DNA from: Dactylis glomerata
Lineage: Eukaryota > Streptophyta > Magnoliopsida > Poales > Poaceae
NCBI GenBank assembly: GCA_007115705.1
Contig: QXEO01001810.1
Location: 372,001-436,000 of the forward strand
Reading direction: 5' to 3'
Length of the DNA: 64,000 nt
Position numbers and translations under genes: made by a program. Positions 1 to 10,412 of the stretch are shown here, in pieces. Under the pieces are notes generated by a model. The model worked only from the letters and a program-made list of their open reading frames with translations, searched no databases and was not told the origin of the DNA. Numbering within the stretch: the first letter of the stretch is position 1; each line of letters opens with the position of its first letter.

Positions 1-100
1 AAAGCACGACGGGGCATACCCCGTCGGCAAGGACTACGCGACAAAAGAGGGGAGGAGACTAGCTCCCCTCCCCAGAAGTCTACCGCCCAGGACCTCCTCT

Positions 101-865
101 TCACTGCGCCGCGAGCTGGGAGTAGGTGCGGCGAACGCCGTCGGCGGTAAAGATCCGCACCGTCGCCTCCAGGGTCCCCAGCTTGAAGCGGAAGACGAGG
201 TGGTCGCCGATGTGGAGGCGGCAGCCGAGGGCGAAGGGCCTCCAGCGGCCGGAGAGGACGACGTTGCCGTTCGCTCCGAAGAGGATGTCCACAGGCCAGA
301 AGAGATCTGGCCTGCTCTGTTCCCCCAGGGCGATCTCCCCGGCGGCCGGGCCATGGGCATGAATCGCCCACCGGATGGCGTCTGGCAGCCGGAGGGAGTT
401 GAACCCCGGGGCGTCGACGACGACGAGGAGCTCCAGGAAGCGGGACCCCGATGCGATGAGGGGTCCCAGGAGCGCCGCCGCCAGGTGGTGCGGAGTGGCA
501 ACCACTCCGTTCACCGGCGGAGCCGGAGGATCTGCAGCAGGGGGAGGAGCGCCCAGAGTGGCCTCCACCTTCCGGAGGACCCGATCGACGCTCCCCGAGG
601 CGCGGGGAGCAGGCGCCGCCGCCAGGGGCGACGGCGAGTTCAGGGCGCCGCCACGTGCGGGACCCCTGAGGGTCAGGGCGCCGGAGGTCCCCGAAGCAGC
701 GCGAATCGCCTCGCCCTGCCTCGGCGCCCCAATGCGAAGGGGGCCCCCGGCGCCGGGCGTCCATTGGGCAGGGATCTTCGTCTTGCTCCCGCTGCCCGGA
801 GGGCGCCCTCGGCGCTTCGCTCCAGAGCTTGGACCGGCGGCGGCGGCGGAGTTGGAAGGGTCCAT
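101..865 (-). CDS. Antisense ORF of the Gypsy element: AT-hook protein with B3-like C-terminus (254 aa)
   Basis: The protein is intact from ATG at 865 to the stop at 101-103. It starts MDPSN and has an AT-hook (KRRGRPPGSGSK, residues 17-28) that should bind the minor groove of AT-rich DNA. A low-complexity Ala/Pro-rich middle follows (about 60-120). The C-terminal part (about 200-250) has the pattern SGRWRPF...LHIGDHLVFRF...VRIF, which resembles the end of a plant B3 DNA-binding fold. It lies antisense to the LTR at 1243 and just upstream of it, the position of the antisense extra ORFs known from Tat-lineage Gypsy elements. A TATA-like motif lies 73 nt upstream. Function is unknown; nuclear DNA binding is inference. 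It could also be a captured host gene. Confidence 0.55.
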   Translation of the reverse strand: MDPSNSAAAAGPSSGAKRRGRPPGSGSKTKIPAQWTPGAGGPLRIGAPRQGEAIRAASGTSGALTLRGPARGGALNSPSPLAAAPAPRASGSVDRVLRKVEATLGAPPPAADPPAPPVNGVVATPHHLAAALLGPLIASGSRFLELLVVVDAPGFNSLRLPDAIRWAIHAHGPAAGEIALGEQSRPDLFWPVDILFGANGNVVLSGRWRPFALGCRLHIGDHLVFRFKLGTLEATVRIFTADGVRRTYSQLAAQ

Positions 866-937
866 GAGCTCAGGTGAGAAGAAGCAGGAGTGGCACTGGA
901 GGAAGGAGGTGAGGTGCCGGAGGTCTCAAGGAGGACC

Positions 938-944
938 TATTTAA
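938..944 (-). promoter_or_regulatory. TATA-like motif upstream of the antisense ORF
   Basis: The sequence CCTTAAATAGG on the minus strand (TTAAATA at 938-944) lies about 73 nt upstream of the ATG at 865. The spacing suits a TATA box with a short leader. This is position-based inference only. Confidence 0.35.
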
Positions 945-1242
945 GGGGGGGGCGTCCGGCTTCGATGCGTCAAATCCCAGCGCGGGAATCGAAGCGTTGG
1001 CGCAGCGCTCTGCGGTCAAGCGACGCATCATTATGATGGTTGATGCCTCGGAGACTGTAGCGTCGCTGCCGCTTCGTCTCACCAGCTGCGACCACGCCAC
1101 GTGTCCGCAGCCTCTGCCTCTTCACATGGTCCTCTGACCGCGCGGTTGACGCGTGCCGTTAGAGGGCCCAGCAGCTTCGGGGGCCCCCGACCCTTCGCTT
1201 CCTCAAGAGGGTGCGTTCATGGGCCGGGCTCCCAGGGGCTAC

Positions 1243-2160
1243 TGTCGATGTTCTGGATACCGGGGTATCCCGGTCCACCTACTCCTGGGCCCCGTCATCG
1301 GCCCATCTTTAGCCCAGGGGAGAATCAACTACGCGAGCTACGGAGAAGACCCTCACGAGGAGGCGCCTCGTGAGGAGAACGACGACAGAAACCGCTAAGG
1401 ACCAGAAGACCTCCTCACGAGCCCCTGTTGGTGAGGAGAGAAGGTGCGCCCACGTCAGCTCAGCACGTTTTCGTGCGGAGCAAGAAGATAACGGGCAGAA
1501 GACCGCGTACCGCCCACGCTACCCCCGACAGGGAGGAGACCAACTTTCGCTGTGCCTGCATAAAGCGGCACAGTGGTTGTTGGCCACCCCCCCTAAATAT
1601 AGCATGGACGGTGCAGGGCGCCAGAGGAGGACGTCAGCTTCCTCCACCCACTCCTGTGGACCGGCGCCGCGACCCTACGAAGACCAAGTCTACCGAAGAG
1701 TGTAGTCTACAGCTGTCCTCCCTCCTTGGCCGTGTGTGGCAACCCCTTCCCCAAGAAGATAAGGGGAAGGAGGACCTTGGCGCTATAAAGGGAGGGGAGG
1801 CCACCCCTTAGAGGGGATCGGTCGGATGGAATCTTCATCTTCTTCAGGCTGCTAGTTGGGCACGCAGGTTCTTCAACCTCTGGCCAACTAGAGCTTTGTA
1901 ACCAAGGCCTTGTACTCCTCGCGAGGTGTCGCGCTGCAATACAAGAAGGCAGGAAGTAGGGGTTTTACCTCACCACGAGGGCCCTGAACCTGGGTAAGCT
2001 CGGCGTCTCTCTCTGCAGTGCGTAGCGCGTTCGACACTCGAGGCTTCCGTCACCGTGTTTCGTTGCGATCCAAGATCTCACGCGTTCAGCCCCCTGCGTT
2101 CGAATCTTTTGGGTCCGTCGCGTGGTACCCCGTGTTCTTGCGACACGAAATCCATCGACA
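1243..2160 (+). repeat. Gypsy LTR, 918 bp
   Basis: The LTR begins TGTCGATG and ends CATCGACA, a perfect 8-bp terminal inverted repeat with the TG...CA ends of LTRs. A TATA-like TATAAAG sits at 1784-1790. The preceding bases CCAGGGGCTAC look like the end of a polypurine tract, and a PBS follows 2 bp after the end. No second copy is present in the window, so age cannot be estimated. Confidence 0.75.
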
Positions 2161-2162
2161 TT

Positions 2163-2180
2163 TGGCGCGCCAGGTAGGGG
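2163..2180 (+). other. Primer-binding site (TGGCGCGCCAGGTAGGGG)
   Basis: This sits two bases after the LTR end, as expected for a minus-strand primer site, and precedes a gag-like ATG at 2215 by a short leader. The priming tRNA was not assigned. Confidence 0.6.
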
Positions 2181-2214
2181 TCTGTGGTGTGTTTTCTTCT
2201 AGATCTGCTTCGAC

Positions 2215-2595
2215 ATGGCCGACGCCAACGCAAGGCTCGAGCGTCTTCGCTGTCGCAACGCTGCTCGGGGGCAAACCGAGCCCATCTTCCGTCGTCGTGA
2301 AGCTTCGGCTGAGGAGGAAGAGGAGGAAGATCTGGAATCCTCCTACCTTCCGTCCGGGCGTACAGAGCCTTCGCTCTCCTTCACCGCCACCGCCACTTCT
2401 CGCGCTCGTTCGGGGAGTCAGCTGTCTCCTGCGCAGGCTCTCGCCATGGCGCAGGAGCTGCTGCGCTATCAACCCACTGATGACGGGCGTGAGGGGTGGC
2501 GCGCTCGAATTGCCGAGCTCGTCGCCATCGCCAACGAAGACCCGGCCCAGGGAGGAGCCCAGGGCGCGGGAGACCCAGATCCGGCGGCGCATCAT
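2215..2595 (+). pseudogene. Truncated gag N-terminus of the Gypsy element
   Basis: The reading frame starts MADANARLERLRCR, 35 nt after the PBS. About 127 codons are retained, including an acidic stretch (EEEEEEDLE) and a segment with QALAMAQELLRYQP. At 2595/2596 the frame runs into an inverted MULE fragment, so the capsid core and everything after it are missing. Position after LTR and PBS is the main evidence for gag; no zinc knuckle is present. Confidence 0.55.
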
Positions 2596-3325
2596 TTGAG
2601 AATAAGATTTTTACCCTCGTAGCGTGCGAACCACCACCTCAAAACTTGCTCACGTCACACCACTTCCAACGCACCGGAATCAACAAGAACACTATAACCT
2701 GGAGAATACAAAAACAACATCAACAACGCTACATAATACAACAAGAACACTAAAACACCTACAATTTTTTTTACACAAACTACATCTACATGCCACTATA
2801 CGCACCATAAATATTTCTCCATAATTAAGCCCATATCTCTACACCGCTAAACTATATCAACAAAAAATACACGACCACCGTATGATATTAACATTTTACC
2901 CTTGAAGCTTGAAAATCACCACATTGCAACAGCCTCACGTCACACCTCTTGTGCAGCCACGAAATCAACCTGTAGAACACAAGAACAACAAGAAAAATAT
3001 CAAGAACAGATGAACAGCTACAGGAAAACTAACACCAACTACACCAAAATGCGACGAAATGAACCAACAAAATTTCTCCTAAAGCTAACCCATTTGTAGA
3101 TCGGGCTATCCTCTACTTCTTGCAACAAATTTCACTGATTTTGATCAAGAAATGCTCTCAGAATCGAAGAAATAAGATTTGAGAATGAGAGGGTTGAGCT
3201 GCAGCTGAGAAAGAGCAAAGAGAGAAGAACACAGAGAAGCAACGGGTGAGTTGGGGGGGAGTGGGGGTGCCGCGCGGGGGCGCCGACGGTTTTACCGCCC
3301 TGCATGCGGAGAAGTCGCCAACGTG
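2596..3325 (-). mobile_element. Inverted, truncated copy of the 5' part of the neighbouring MULE
   Basis: This segment is the reverse complement, with moderate divergence, of about 5195-5930 in the full MULE. Shared blocks include the ATTTTGATCAAGAAATG and CTACGAGGGTAAAAATC stretches. It keeps the inner part of the long TIR and the 5' leader but lacks the outer TIR end (right side, near 3325) and the coding region (left side). It points away from the full MULE, so unit A lies between two back-to-back MULE 5' ends. Confidence 0.8.
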
Positions 3326-4889
3326 GCGGTTTGGCCACGCACGCAAAACCCAGCGATAGGGCCCTGGCCTGTCACGGATGGATGCGTGGACGCACGCATG
3401 GGCATGGACGCGCAGCCTTCCTTCCGCAGAGGCTTGACCCTAAACTTGGTAAACCCAGTTGCCTCGATCGGTTCGCGCTGCCATGCCAGGCTTCCGTGGC
3501 AGAAGAAAGAACCCCATGCGGCCGCATCTCGCATCACCAGCCAGTTGATCCGGCTGTCAGGCTGTGGCTGGTGCGTAAGCGTAACCGAAAACCCTCAGCT
3601 GCTGTGAGCTCGTTTTTCGAATTTTCCAAAAAAATCTGTGTTATAACGAACAAGTAGTAGTAAGTGGGTATAAGCAGATTTCATAAAAATGTTTCGGGCT
3701 ACAAACAAAAAAAAGGGGGACAAATTTCGACACAAAAAAAAAAGGTGTTCACGGGCTACGAGCTATTGTTGCAGGAGGCAGGAGCGCATGCACTGTCCGC
3801 CTTGCCCATATGGTTCCGTCATGGATCGATCGATGAGCTATACCGAGGCCGGCCTACCTAGCCTAGTAGTAGTATGCTTTTTCCTCCGATTTTTTTACAA
3901 ATATGAACCTCTGCCTAATCGCAATTATCAAAAATGAACCCCTTTAAAACTATATGCCAAAACTGGCCTGGCGGGATGTGGAAAAAGCTCTACGTCAAAC
4001 CTTCCGCCACTGTGTCTGGCGGAGCAAACTTCCCGCCACTCTGATTGGCTGGATGTACTTTCCGCCACTGGCTATGGCTAAAGCTGGAACTGTAGCGGGA
4101 AACGTCGACGCAGCCTGGCCTGCAGAGAATATCTGGCTTTTTTTTGTATCCGATCATAGAAAGCGTCCCAGCCTGCAGAGATTTCCATATCATCTTGTGT
4201 TTTTTAAGCAACGTCGGGCTACGACAGCTCCTCTCTCTACCTTCTCTCTTTGCGGCAGCTCCACACTCCCACCTGCCTCTCATCAGTACACAATACAGAA
4301 TGCCTTTCTGCCAGTTGATGCCACCTCCCGCCGTCTGCCACACAAGGGCCCACCACCTCCAGCCATAGCCAAGGGCGGGAAGAACTATCAGCCAATCCTA
4401 GTGGCGGGAAGAATGCTCCGCCAGAGCCAGTGGCGGGAGGTGCCACGTGGAGCCTTTTCAACCTTCCGCCAGGCTAGTTTTGTCAAATAATTTCAGAGGG
4501 GATCGTTTTTAACAATTGTGTTGGCCAGAGTATCATATTTGTAAAAAAATCTTTTCCTCCTCGCAAGGATAAAGAAGATGACTACGTAGTGATCGACTAC
4601 GAGCAATGAGACCGTAGATAGTGTACCTACCATAGGCCGTGATGTCGTCATGTGGGTGCATTAACTACGTACGTCCTGGTTCTGCACACCTTTCACCATG
4701 GTGGGAGGATTGAGGTGCACAAGCCCCATGCGGCGCAAGAGCGGAAGAGCCTCTGCCCCTGCAGCCCGCCTAGAGCAGTAAAAGGCAAAGTCTGTACGCA
4801 CGTCCCGCTCCGTGAGCTGCGCGACCTTCCTTTCTCGCGCTCCGTCGGCGCCGGAAAGCTGACCCTGTCTATATTTGATGGTCGCGCTA
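3326..4889. repeat. Triplicated non-coding unit, copy A (interrupted by the MITE at 3888-4551)
   Basis: The parts 3326-3887 and 4561-4889 match copy B (about 15060-15310 and 15639-15900) and copy C (38205-39180) in the same order and orientation. Landmarks are CCTTCCGCAGAGGCTTGACC, GGCAGAAGAAAGAACCCCATG, CAGCCAGTTGATC, and further right GTGATGTCGTCATGTGGGTG and AAAGTCTGTACGCACGTCCC. There is no convincing coding frame. The full MULE is inserted at its right end. Confidence 0.8.
3888..4551. mobile_element. Non-autonomous Mutator-type MITE, 664 bp, TSD TTTTCCTCC
   Basis: The termini are a perfect 19-bp inverted repeat starting GATTTTTTTACAAATATGA. Both sides carry the 9-bp duplication TTTTCCTCC (3879-3887 and 4552-4560), the length typical of Mutator. 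Copy C of the surrounding unit has the uninterrupted site (CTTCTTCCTCCTCGCC near 38690). The inside has no long ORF but repeats CCGCCACT/AGTGGCGG motifs in both orientations. Confidence 0.9.
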
Positions 4890-4893
4890 GCGA

Positions 4894-5393
4894 TTTTTTT
4901 TTTTATTGCACTTTTTTGAAGCATTTTCAAAAGTAGCATTAATTAGGAGGTAATTGCAGATTTAGGACACCGTTGTGTCCGCCGGACTCGATTAGGTGAA
5001 GTCGTATCCGGCGGATTCGACGCGCGAAATTCGAGGCAGTTGTCGGCACGCCGGCTCACCTGTCGAGCCCGGCAGATTCGACTGCGGCTTTCGAGGCGGG
5101 GGCCCGCAGCCGGCAGAAGAATTCGAACCCGGCGGATTCGAGTGGGCGGGGCGCTGCCACGTCGGCCACCTGCGCGGGGTGTCGCACCCGCCGGATGCGA
5201 TTACTCCGCATGCAGGCAGGAAAACGGTCTGCACACCCCACAGCCGACGCTCGCTCGCACATTTGCTTCAGCTCTTCTTTCTCCTCTCGTTCTTTCTCCT
5301 CTCGTTGCTCTTTCTCAGCAGCAGCTCAAACCCTCTATTCTGAAATCTTATTTCTTCGATTCTGAGAGCATTTCTTGATCAAAATCAGTGAAA
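4894..5393 (+). repeat. MULE 5' terminal inverted repeat, about 500 bp
   Basis: The reverse complement matches 10413-10853 along most of its length, from the T-rich outer end through GGAGGTAATTGCAGATTTAGGACACC to the inner AATCAGTGAAA. The two arms differ by indels in a GC-rich middle containing repeated GGCGGATTCGA motifs. Confidence 0.85.
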
Positions 5394-6007
5394 TTTGTTG
5401 CAAGAAGTAGAGGATAGCCCGATCTACAAATGGGTTAGCTTTAGGCGAAATTTCGTTGGTTCATTTCGTCGCATTTTGGTGTAGTTGGTGTTAGTTTTCC
5501 TGTAACTGTTCATCAGTTCTTGATATTGTTCTTGTTGTTCTTGTGTTCTACAGGTTGATTTCGTAGCTGCACAAGAGGTGTGACGTGAGGCTGTTACAAT
5601 GTGGTGATTTTCAAGCTTGAAGGGTAAAATGTTAATATCATACGGTGGTTGTGTATTTTTTGTTGATATAGTTTAGAGGTGTAGAGATATGGGTTTCGCT
5701 GCAGGAGAAATATTTATGGTGTGTATAGTGGCATGTAGATGTAGTTAGTGTAAAAAAAATTGGTAGGTATTCTAGTGTTCTTGTTGTATTATGTAGCGTT
5801 CTTGAAGTTATTTTTGTATTCTCCAGGTTATAGTGTTCTTGTTGATTCCGGTGCGTCAGAAGTGGTGTGACGTGAGCAAGTATTGAGGCGGTGATTCACA
5901 CGCTACGAGGGTAAAAATCTTATTCTCAATTGGTGGTAGTGTAATTTTATGTATATATATTTTAGCGGTGTAGTTGACGGAAGTAGGATTTTTATGTAGC
6001 AGGAGTC

Positions 6008-8160
6008 ATGTCTGGATTAGTTAGATTTGTTATTCATTATGGGTACGGTACAGTCCGTAGCAGTGATGCTGGAGCTGATCTTAGTGACTTTGAGTATCAT
6101 GAGGTAGAGTTAACTGATCCTCAGAGTATCCGTATTGGGGAATTCAAAAAGATGTTAATGGTGTTCTTAGAATGGGATCAGGACTTCTACACTGTCAGCT
6201 TACAAGCATTGTGGAGCAACTCAACTAGCAATATATATTGTCAGTTGAAAGAGATAGAGCGTACCTCTCAGTGGGTGGGCTGGTTGAAAGGGTGTGAGCG
6301 GCGGCAAACATCCCCGATCGCCCTTGTGGTTGCGAAGCCGATTACTGTCGGAGGGGAGGCCGAGTCAAGCCACAACAACCAGACAATTGGTTTTGGTTCT
6401 TGGCAGAGCATGCAACCAGCTGATGAGCCCGCTGTAGCCATGTCATATGCCGATAACATTGGGTATGAAACAGGGCAGAGCAGTCATGCATTAGGTGCAG
6501 CGGCAGATGATGCAGGTGGCGAGATATTTTCAGATGATGAAGATGAGGTTTTGCAGCAGCAGATGGAAGCTGAAGATGTTGATGGAGATGCTGATAATAT
6601 TAATTCATCTGACTCAGATGAAGAAGATGAAGAAGATGATCAGGATGAGGCCCCGATTCCGAAAGAATGGAATCAGGACTTCTCAAATTTAATGAGAGTG
6701 AACGAGGGGCACGATTCGGCATGGGAGTATCACCCAAACAGCATCTCAGTCGGTTCATTATATCCCGATAAGCAACGTCTTCAGGATGAAATAACTAGTT
6801 GGGCAATGTCCACGCAGAGGGTATTTAAAACAGTCGCGTCAAATAAGAAATATTTGACAGTGGAATGTACCAACGAGAGATGTTCCGCAAGGGTGCATGG
6901 CTACCTCCGCAAGAATGACACCTTCTGGGTGGTGAGCGACCACGTGCAGCACACATGTATTATTAGAAACCAGTTGGTGGATCATAAGAACCTGAGTTCC
7001 ACTCTCGTAGCTCGACTATTTCATACACAGATAGTCGAGGGCAAAGCTATGGAGGTAAAGGCTATCCAGAAGACAGTGAAGCAGAGATACAAGTATAACA
7101 TATCTTACAGTAAGGCCTGGAGGGCTAAGCAGAAGGCGTTGGAGACGCGATTTGGGTCATTCTTTGACTCATACGACTCGGTTGTCCGTATGTTGCACAC
7201 ATTGCAGGAAAGAAATCAGGGCACCTATGTTGACATCCAAGACTCATGGTTTGCGGAGGACTCCACTGTGAAGGTTTTGGAACGAGTGTTTTTCTCGTTT
7301 AACATATGCATCGAAGCATTTAGATACTGTCGACCGGTGATATGTGTGGATGGAACATTTTTGACAGGCAAGTACAAGGGTCAGATTTTGACGGCCATTG
7401 GACAGGATGGAAACAACCAAATTGTCCCACTGGCATTTGCTTTTGTGGAGAGCGAAAACACGGAGAGCTGGTTGTGGTTCTTCAGACAGTTAAAGATAGC
7501 AATTGTGAAGGAGAGGCCGAATGTTTGCATCATTCATGATAGACATGCTGGTATACTGAGGGCGGTGAAGACGCTGAAAGAGGCCGGTCCCGATGAAGAA
7601 ACACCATGGCTTGACTTGCAGAGCCGGTGGTGCATGAGACATCTAGGTGCCAATTTTTTCTCACAGTTCAGGAGTAAGAATCTTATGAACCTATTCAAAA
7701 AGTTATGCAAGCAAAACCAGCAATGGAAGTATGCATTTCTCACAAAGAAGCTGCATGAACTAACTGGAGAGCATGTTAAACATAGAAAAGCAGCCCGCGC
7801 AGCCGCAGTAGCGGCTCATGCAGCTCTAGTAGCAACTCAACAAGAAACAACATTACCCCCAGAGGAAGAACCAATTGGACTTTGCGATCTGCCAGGATTT
7901 GATCCCCCCCCCCTCTTAGGAGGCGTCCTGGGTCTCGCATAAAGAACTTTGCACAATGGATAGAGCATGAGCCTGTGGAGAGGTGGTCATTGCTTCACGA
8001 TGCTCATGGAGCTAGGTTCGGCTGTATGACCACTAACCTAGCTGAGTCATACAACTTTGTGCTTAGAGGAAATAGGGCACTCCCACTAACAGCAATTGTG
8101 GAGGGAATTTTCTATTGCACACTGAAATATTTCAAAGAGAGACGGGAGGAGGCTGAAATG
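6008..8160 (+). pseudogene. MULE transposase (MuDR family), frameshifted
   Basis: The frame from ATG 6008 gives 644 residues. An N-terminal region (1-90) resembles the MuDR-associated N-terminal domain; an acidic linker (about 175-220) follows. A MuDR zinc-finger-like domain (about 250-325, VECTNERCSARVHGYL...H..C) precedes the MULE catalytic domain (about 440-560, ICVDGTFLTGKYKGQ...AFAFVESENTESWLWFF, then IIHDRHAG). The role is cut-and-paste transposition through the TIRs. The frame is lost at a run of ten C (7904-7913). It resumes in another frame with IKNFAQWIEHEP and NLAESYN, typical of the family. The usual C-terminal SWIM zinc finger is absent; sequence changes to a PMD near 8160-8180. 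The homopolymer slip could be an assembly error. Confidence 0.85.
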
Positions 8161-10283
8161 CATAATTTGACATTACACCGAGGAGTTGGGGTTCTGCCTT
8201 GCTAGCATGCATGTACAGAGCTATGTGTATTAGTTGCCGGGCGAGTAAGCCAGGTTCTATCCTCATTGGATGCCCACTTTTTCTTCAACTATGGTCGTGG
8301 GAGAGATTTGCTATTGGACGGCCAGATATTCAAGTGAGTAAGCCATTTCCTGCTGACGAGATGGTGGATCCTGATGACATCGATAAGCCAACTATTGCTA
8401 CACTTTGGACACGTCGAAAGGTACATGCGTAACGATATTGTTTTCATTTTGCATTGCTAAAATACGTGTTTTACAAACTAACTCTTAATTTTTACATACA
8501 GAGACGGTTTGCCTTTGACCAGGTTAGGGGCTGCTACCAGTCGATTACCGAGGCATTTGATTTTTACCCCGGCGATGCGGTAATCTGGGACCCATATTCT
8601 CCTGCAAGTATCACAGCTAGATATTCTGGTGGGCTTTCTTATTTGTGCACAAGAGATCATGAATACTGGCTTACAAAGTCCAAGATTGTGTTTGATATAT
8701 TTGTGGAGGAGATGTCTCAACAGAGGGTTATGAGACAATTTCATCTTCTTCAGGATATAGTTCCACCTCCAGCGGATGAGCCCTTACTAGCAGAAATCCA
8801 CGAGTAAGTACTGTTGACTGCTGCTATTTTTTATAAGATACATACCTGCAGACTCCTTCTATTTTTTATAAGATACATACGTGCAGACTGCTGCTATTAT
8901 GGTGCTAATGTTATAATTTGCAATAACAGGTTAAAAAAGAAGGGCACAAATAGGACCGTGGAGAAGTGGCTCACATTTGTTGGGAAATATATTAGAGAGT
9001 GGGAATATGCGCAGAATAATGTTTGGTTCTCAGATGTTCCATTCGATCCTCAACTCTTTGAGGAGTATTGTAGGAGGTACAACAGATGCACCCGCACATG
9101 TCTCACTAAGGCAAGAGACCCCAAGGGATATTTCGAACCAGCACTATGTGATATGTATGATGCAGGATCGTCGGCAGGCTCAAGAATACAAGCTGTAAGT
9201 TATTACAATTAAATGTTGATATGGTAAACTCTCTATTTTGTAGCTAATCGTACATATTATTTTTTGTTCAATTTTTGTAGGCCGATGAGGTTCACGGAGC
9301 CGTTCATGATATTTACAACTTCACACGCACTCAGTCTACGTCGTCTCTAATTCCACGCCAACCTGTTGTCACCTTTCTGGGCAAGCTGGAGAAGAAGCTA
9401 CGTTCTATTTACTCCACTCTCATTTGCCGTACTACTGATGATGTTCGTCAGAGAAGTGGACAAATGGACCCTCATACTTGGACGCCGCGTCCACCGCGGT
9501 ATCCAGAAGTGCCTACGCCTCCAGCCCCTCTCAGGCATGCTCCACGTCCACGTCTTGATCCACAGGGGAGTATGAGGCCACCTTCTACTGTTGAGCCTAG
9601 ACGTTCAGCTTCGCGGCGCTCCACGTCGAGACAGAGGCCACCTCCTCCTGATCAGGCTGGAGGTTCAGCTTGGCAGCATCAGCAGCAGCCTGATCCTTAC
9701 CAGGCTGGAGGTTCAGCTGGGTCTTACCAGCAGCCTGATCCTTACCAGCCTGGAGGTTCAGCTGGGCCTCACCAGCAGCCTGCTCCTGATCAGGCTGGAG
9801 GATCAGCTTGGCAGCATCAGCAGCAGCCTGATCCTTACCAGGCTGGAGGTTCAGGCTATGTGCAGCAGCCGGAGTAAGACTACATGAGCCAGCCGCAGTA
9901 TGGAGGCATAGCGTCGCAGATTTTTGGTTATACTCTATAGATGGACATGTCAGAAGGTACGTGTAGTTCACAGTTGTTGTATTTCTTAAGTTATACATAG
10001 CCGTAATTTCCTAATATATTTTGTTGCATTGCACGCTACAGCACAGGGAGGGACGTCGCCTATGCAGGGATCGACTTGGATGACTGGTGACATCGATATT
10101 AACTCGGACCCTATGGGTAGTTATCTGGCCTTGCTTACTACTCCTCCACCTGATCCCACACAGCAGTCACAGACCGACAACCAGGAGGTCGAGAGCACTC
10201 AGTACTATCGAGCGGCCCCTAACAGGTATGGATGGACGACGCCTCCGCCACGAGGACCACCACGTGCTCCGCGCCGCCGATGA
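8161..10283 (+). pseudogene. Plant mobile domain (aminotransferase-like PMD) C-terminal half, multi-exon
   Basis: In the third frame the sequence reads SWGSALLACMYRAMC...IGCPLFLQLWSWERFAIGRP, the conserved core of the PMD family. Its N-terminal half is missing, so the junction with the transposase is chimeric. GT-AG introns keep phase: exons to 8420, 8502-8803, 8930-9194, 9281-9956 and 10042-10283. After the PMD comes a Pro/Gln-rich tail with repeats (9648-9855). Stops TAA (9875-9877) and TAG (9938-9940) interrupt exon 4; both fit C-to-T changes of Gln codons (inference). The last exon ends in a basic PPPRGPPRAPRRR tail. PMDs are known in Mutator and other plant elements and in the MAIN/MAIL silencing proteins; the role here is unknown. 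Confidence 0.75.
9648..9855 (+). repeat. In-frame minisatellite in the PMD tail
   Basis: About five units of 42-48 bp encode variants of PDPYQAGGSAWQHQQQ. All unit lengths are multiples of three, so the frame is maintained. Two units (near 9655-9700 and 9795-9845) are almost identical, suggesting recent unequal exchange or slippage. Confidence 0.8.
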
Positions 10284-10412
10284 TCTTTGTGATCTTTGTA
10301 TCATAATAATTTGTATGCACCTATGATGTGTGAGACATATATATTTGTCACAATTTATTTCGGACGATTTGTTCCCGCCTATTCTTTCCCGCTCGTTATT
10401 TCCTGTCTATTA

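Larger units (their letters stand above)
1..2595 (+). mobile_element. Ty3/Gypsy (Tat-like) fragment: 3' internal region, one LTR, PBS and gag start
   Basis: The stretch holds an antisense ORF, then a PPT-like GGGGCTAC, an LTR at 1243-2160, a primer-binding site and the start of a gag-like ORF. So one LTR has retrotransposon internal sequence on both sides. That fits either a recombined internal-LTR-internal array or two elements sharing an LTR. The right side stops abruptly at 2595 where a MULE fragment begins. The left side runs off the window. Placement in the Tat lineage is inferred from the antisense ORF next to the LTR and the GGGGCTAC|TG junction; no pol domain is visible to confirm it. 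Confidence 0.7.
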
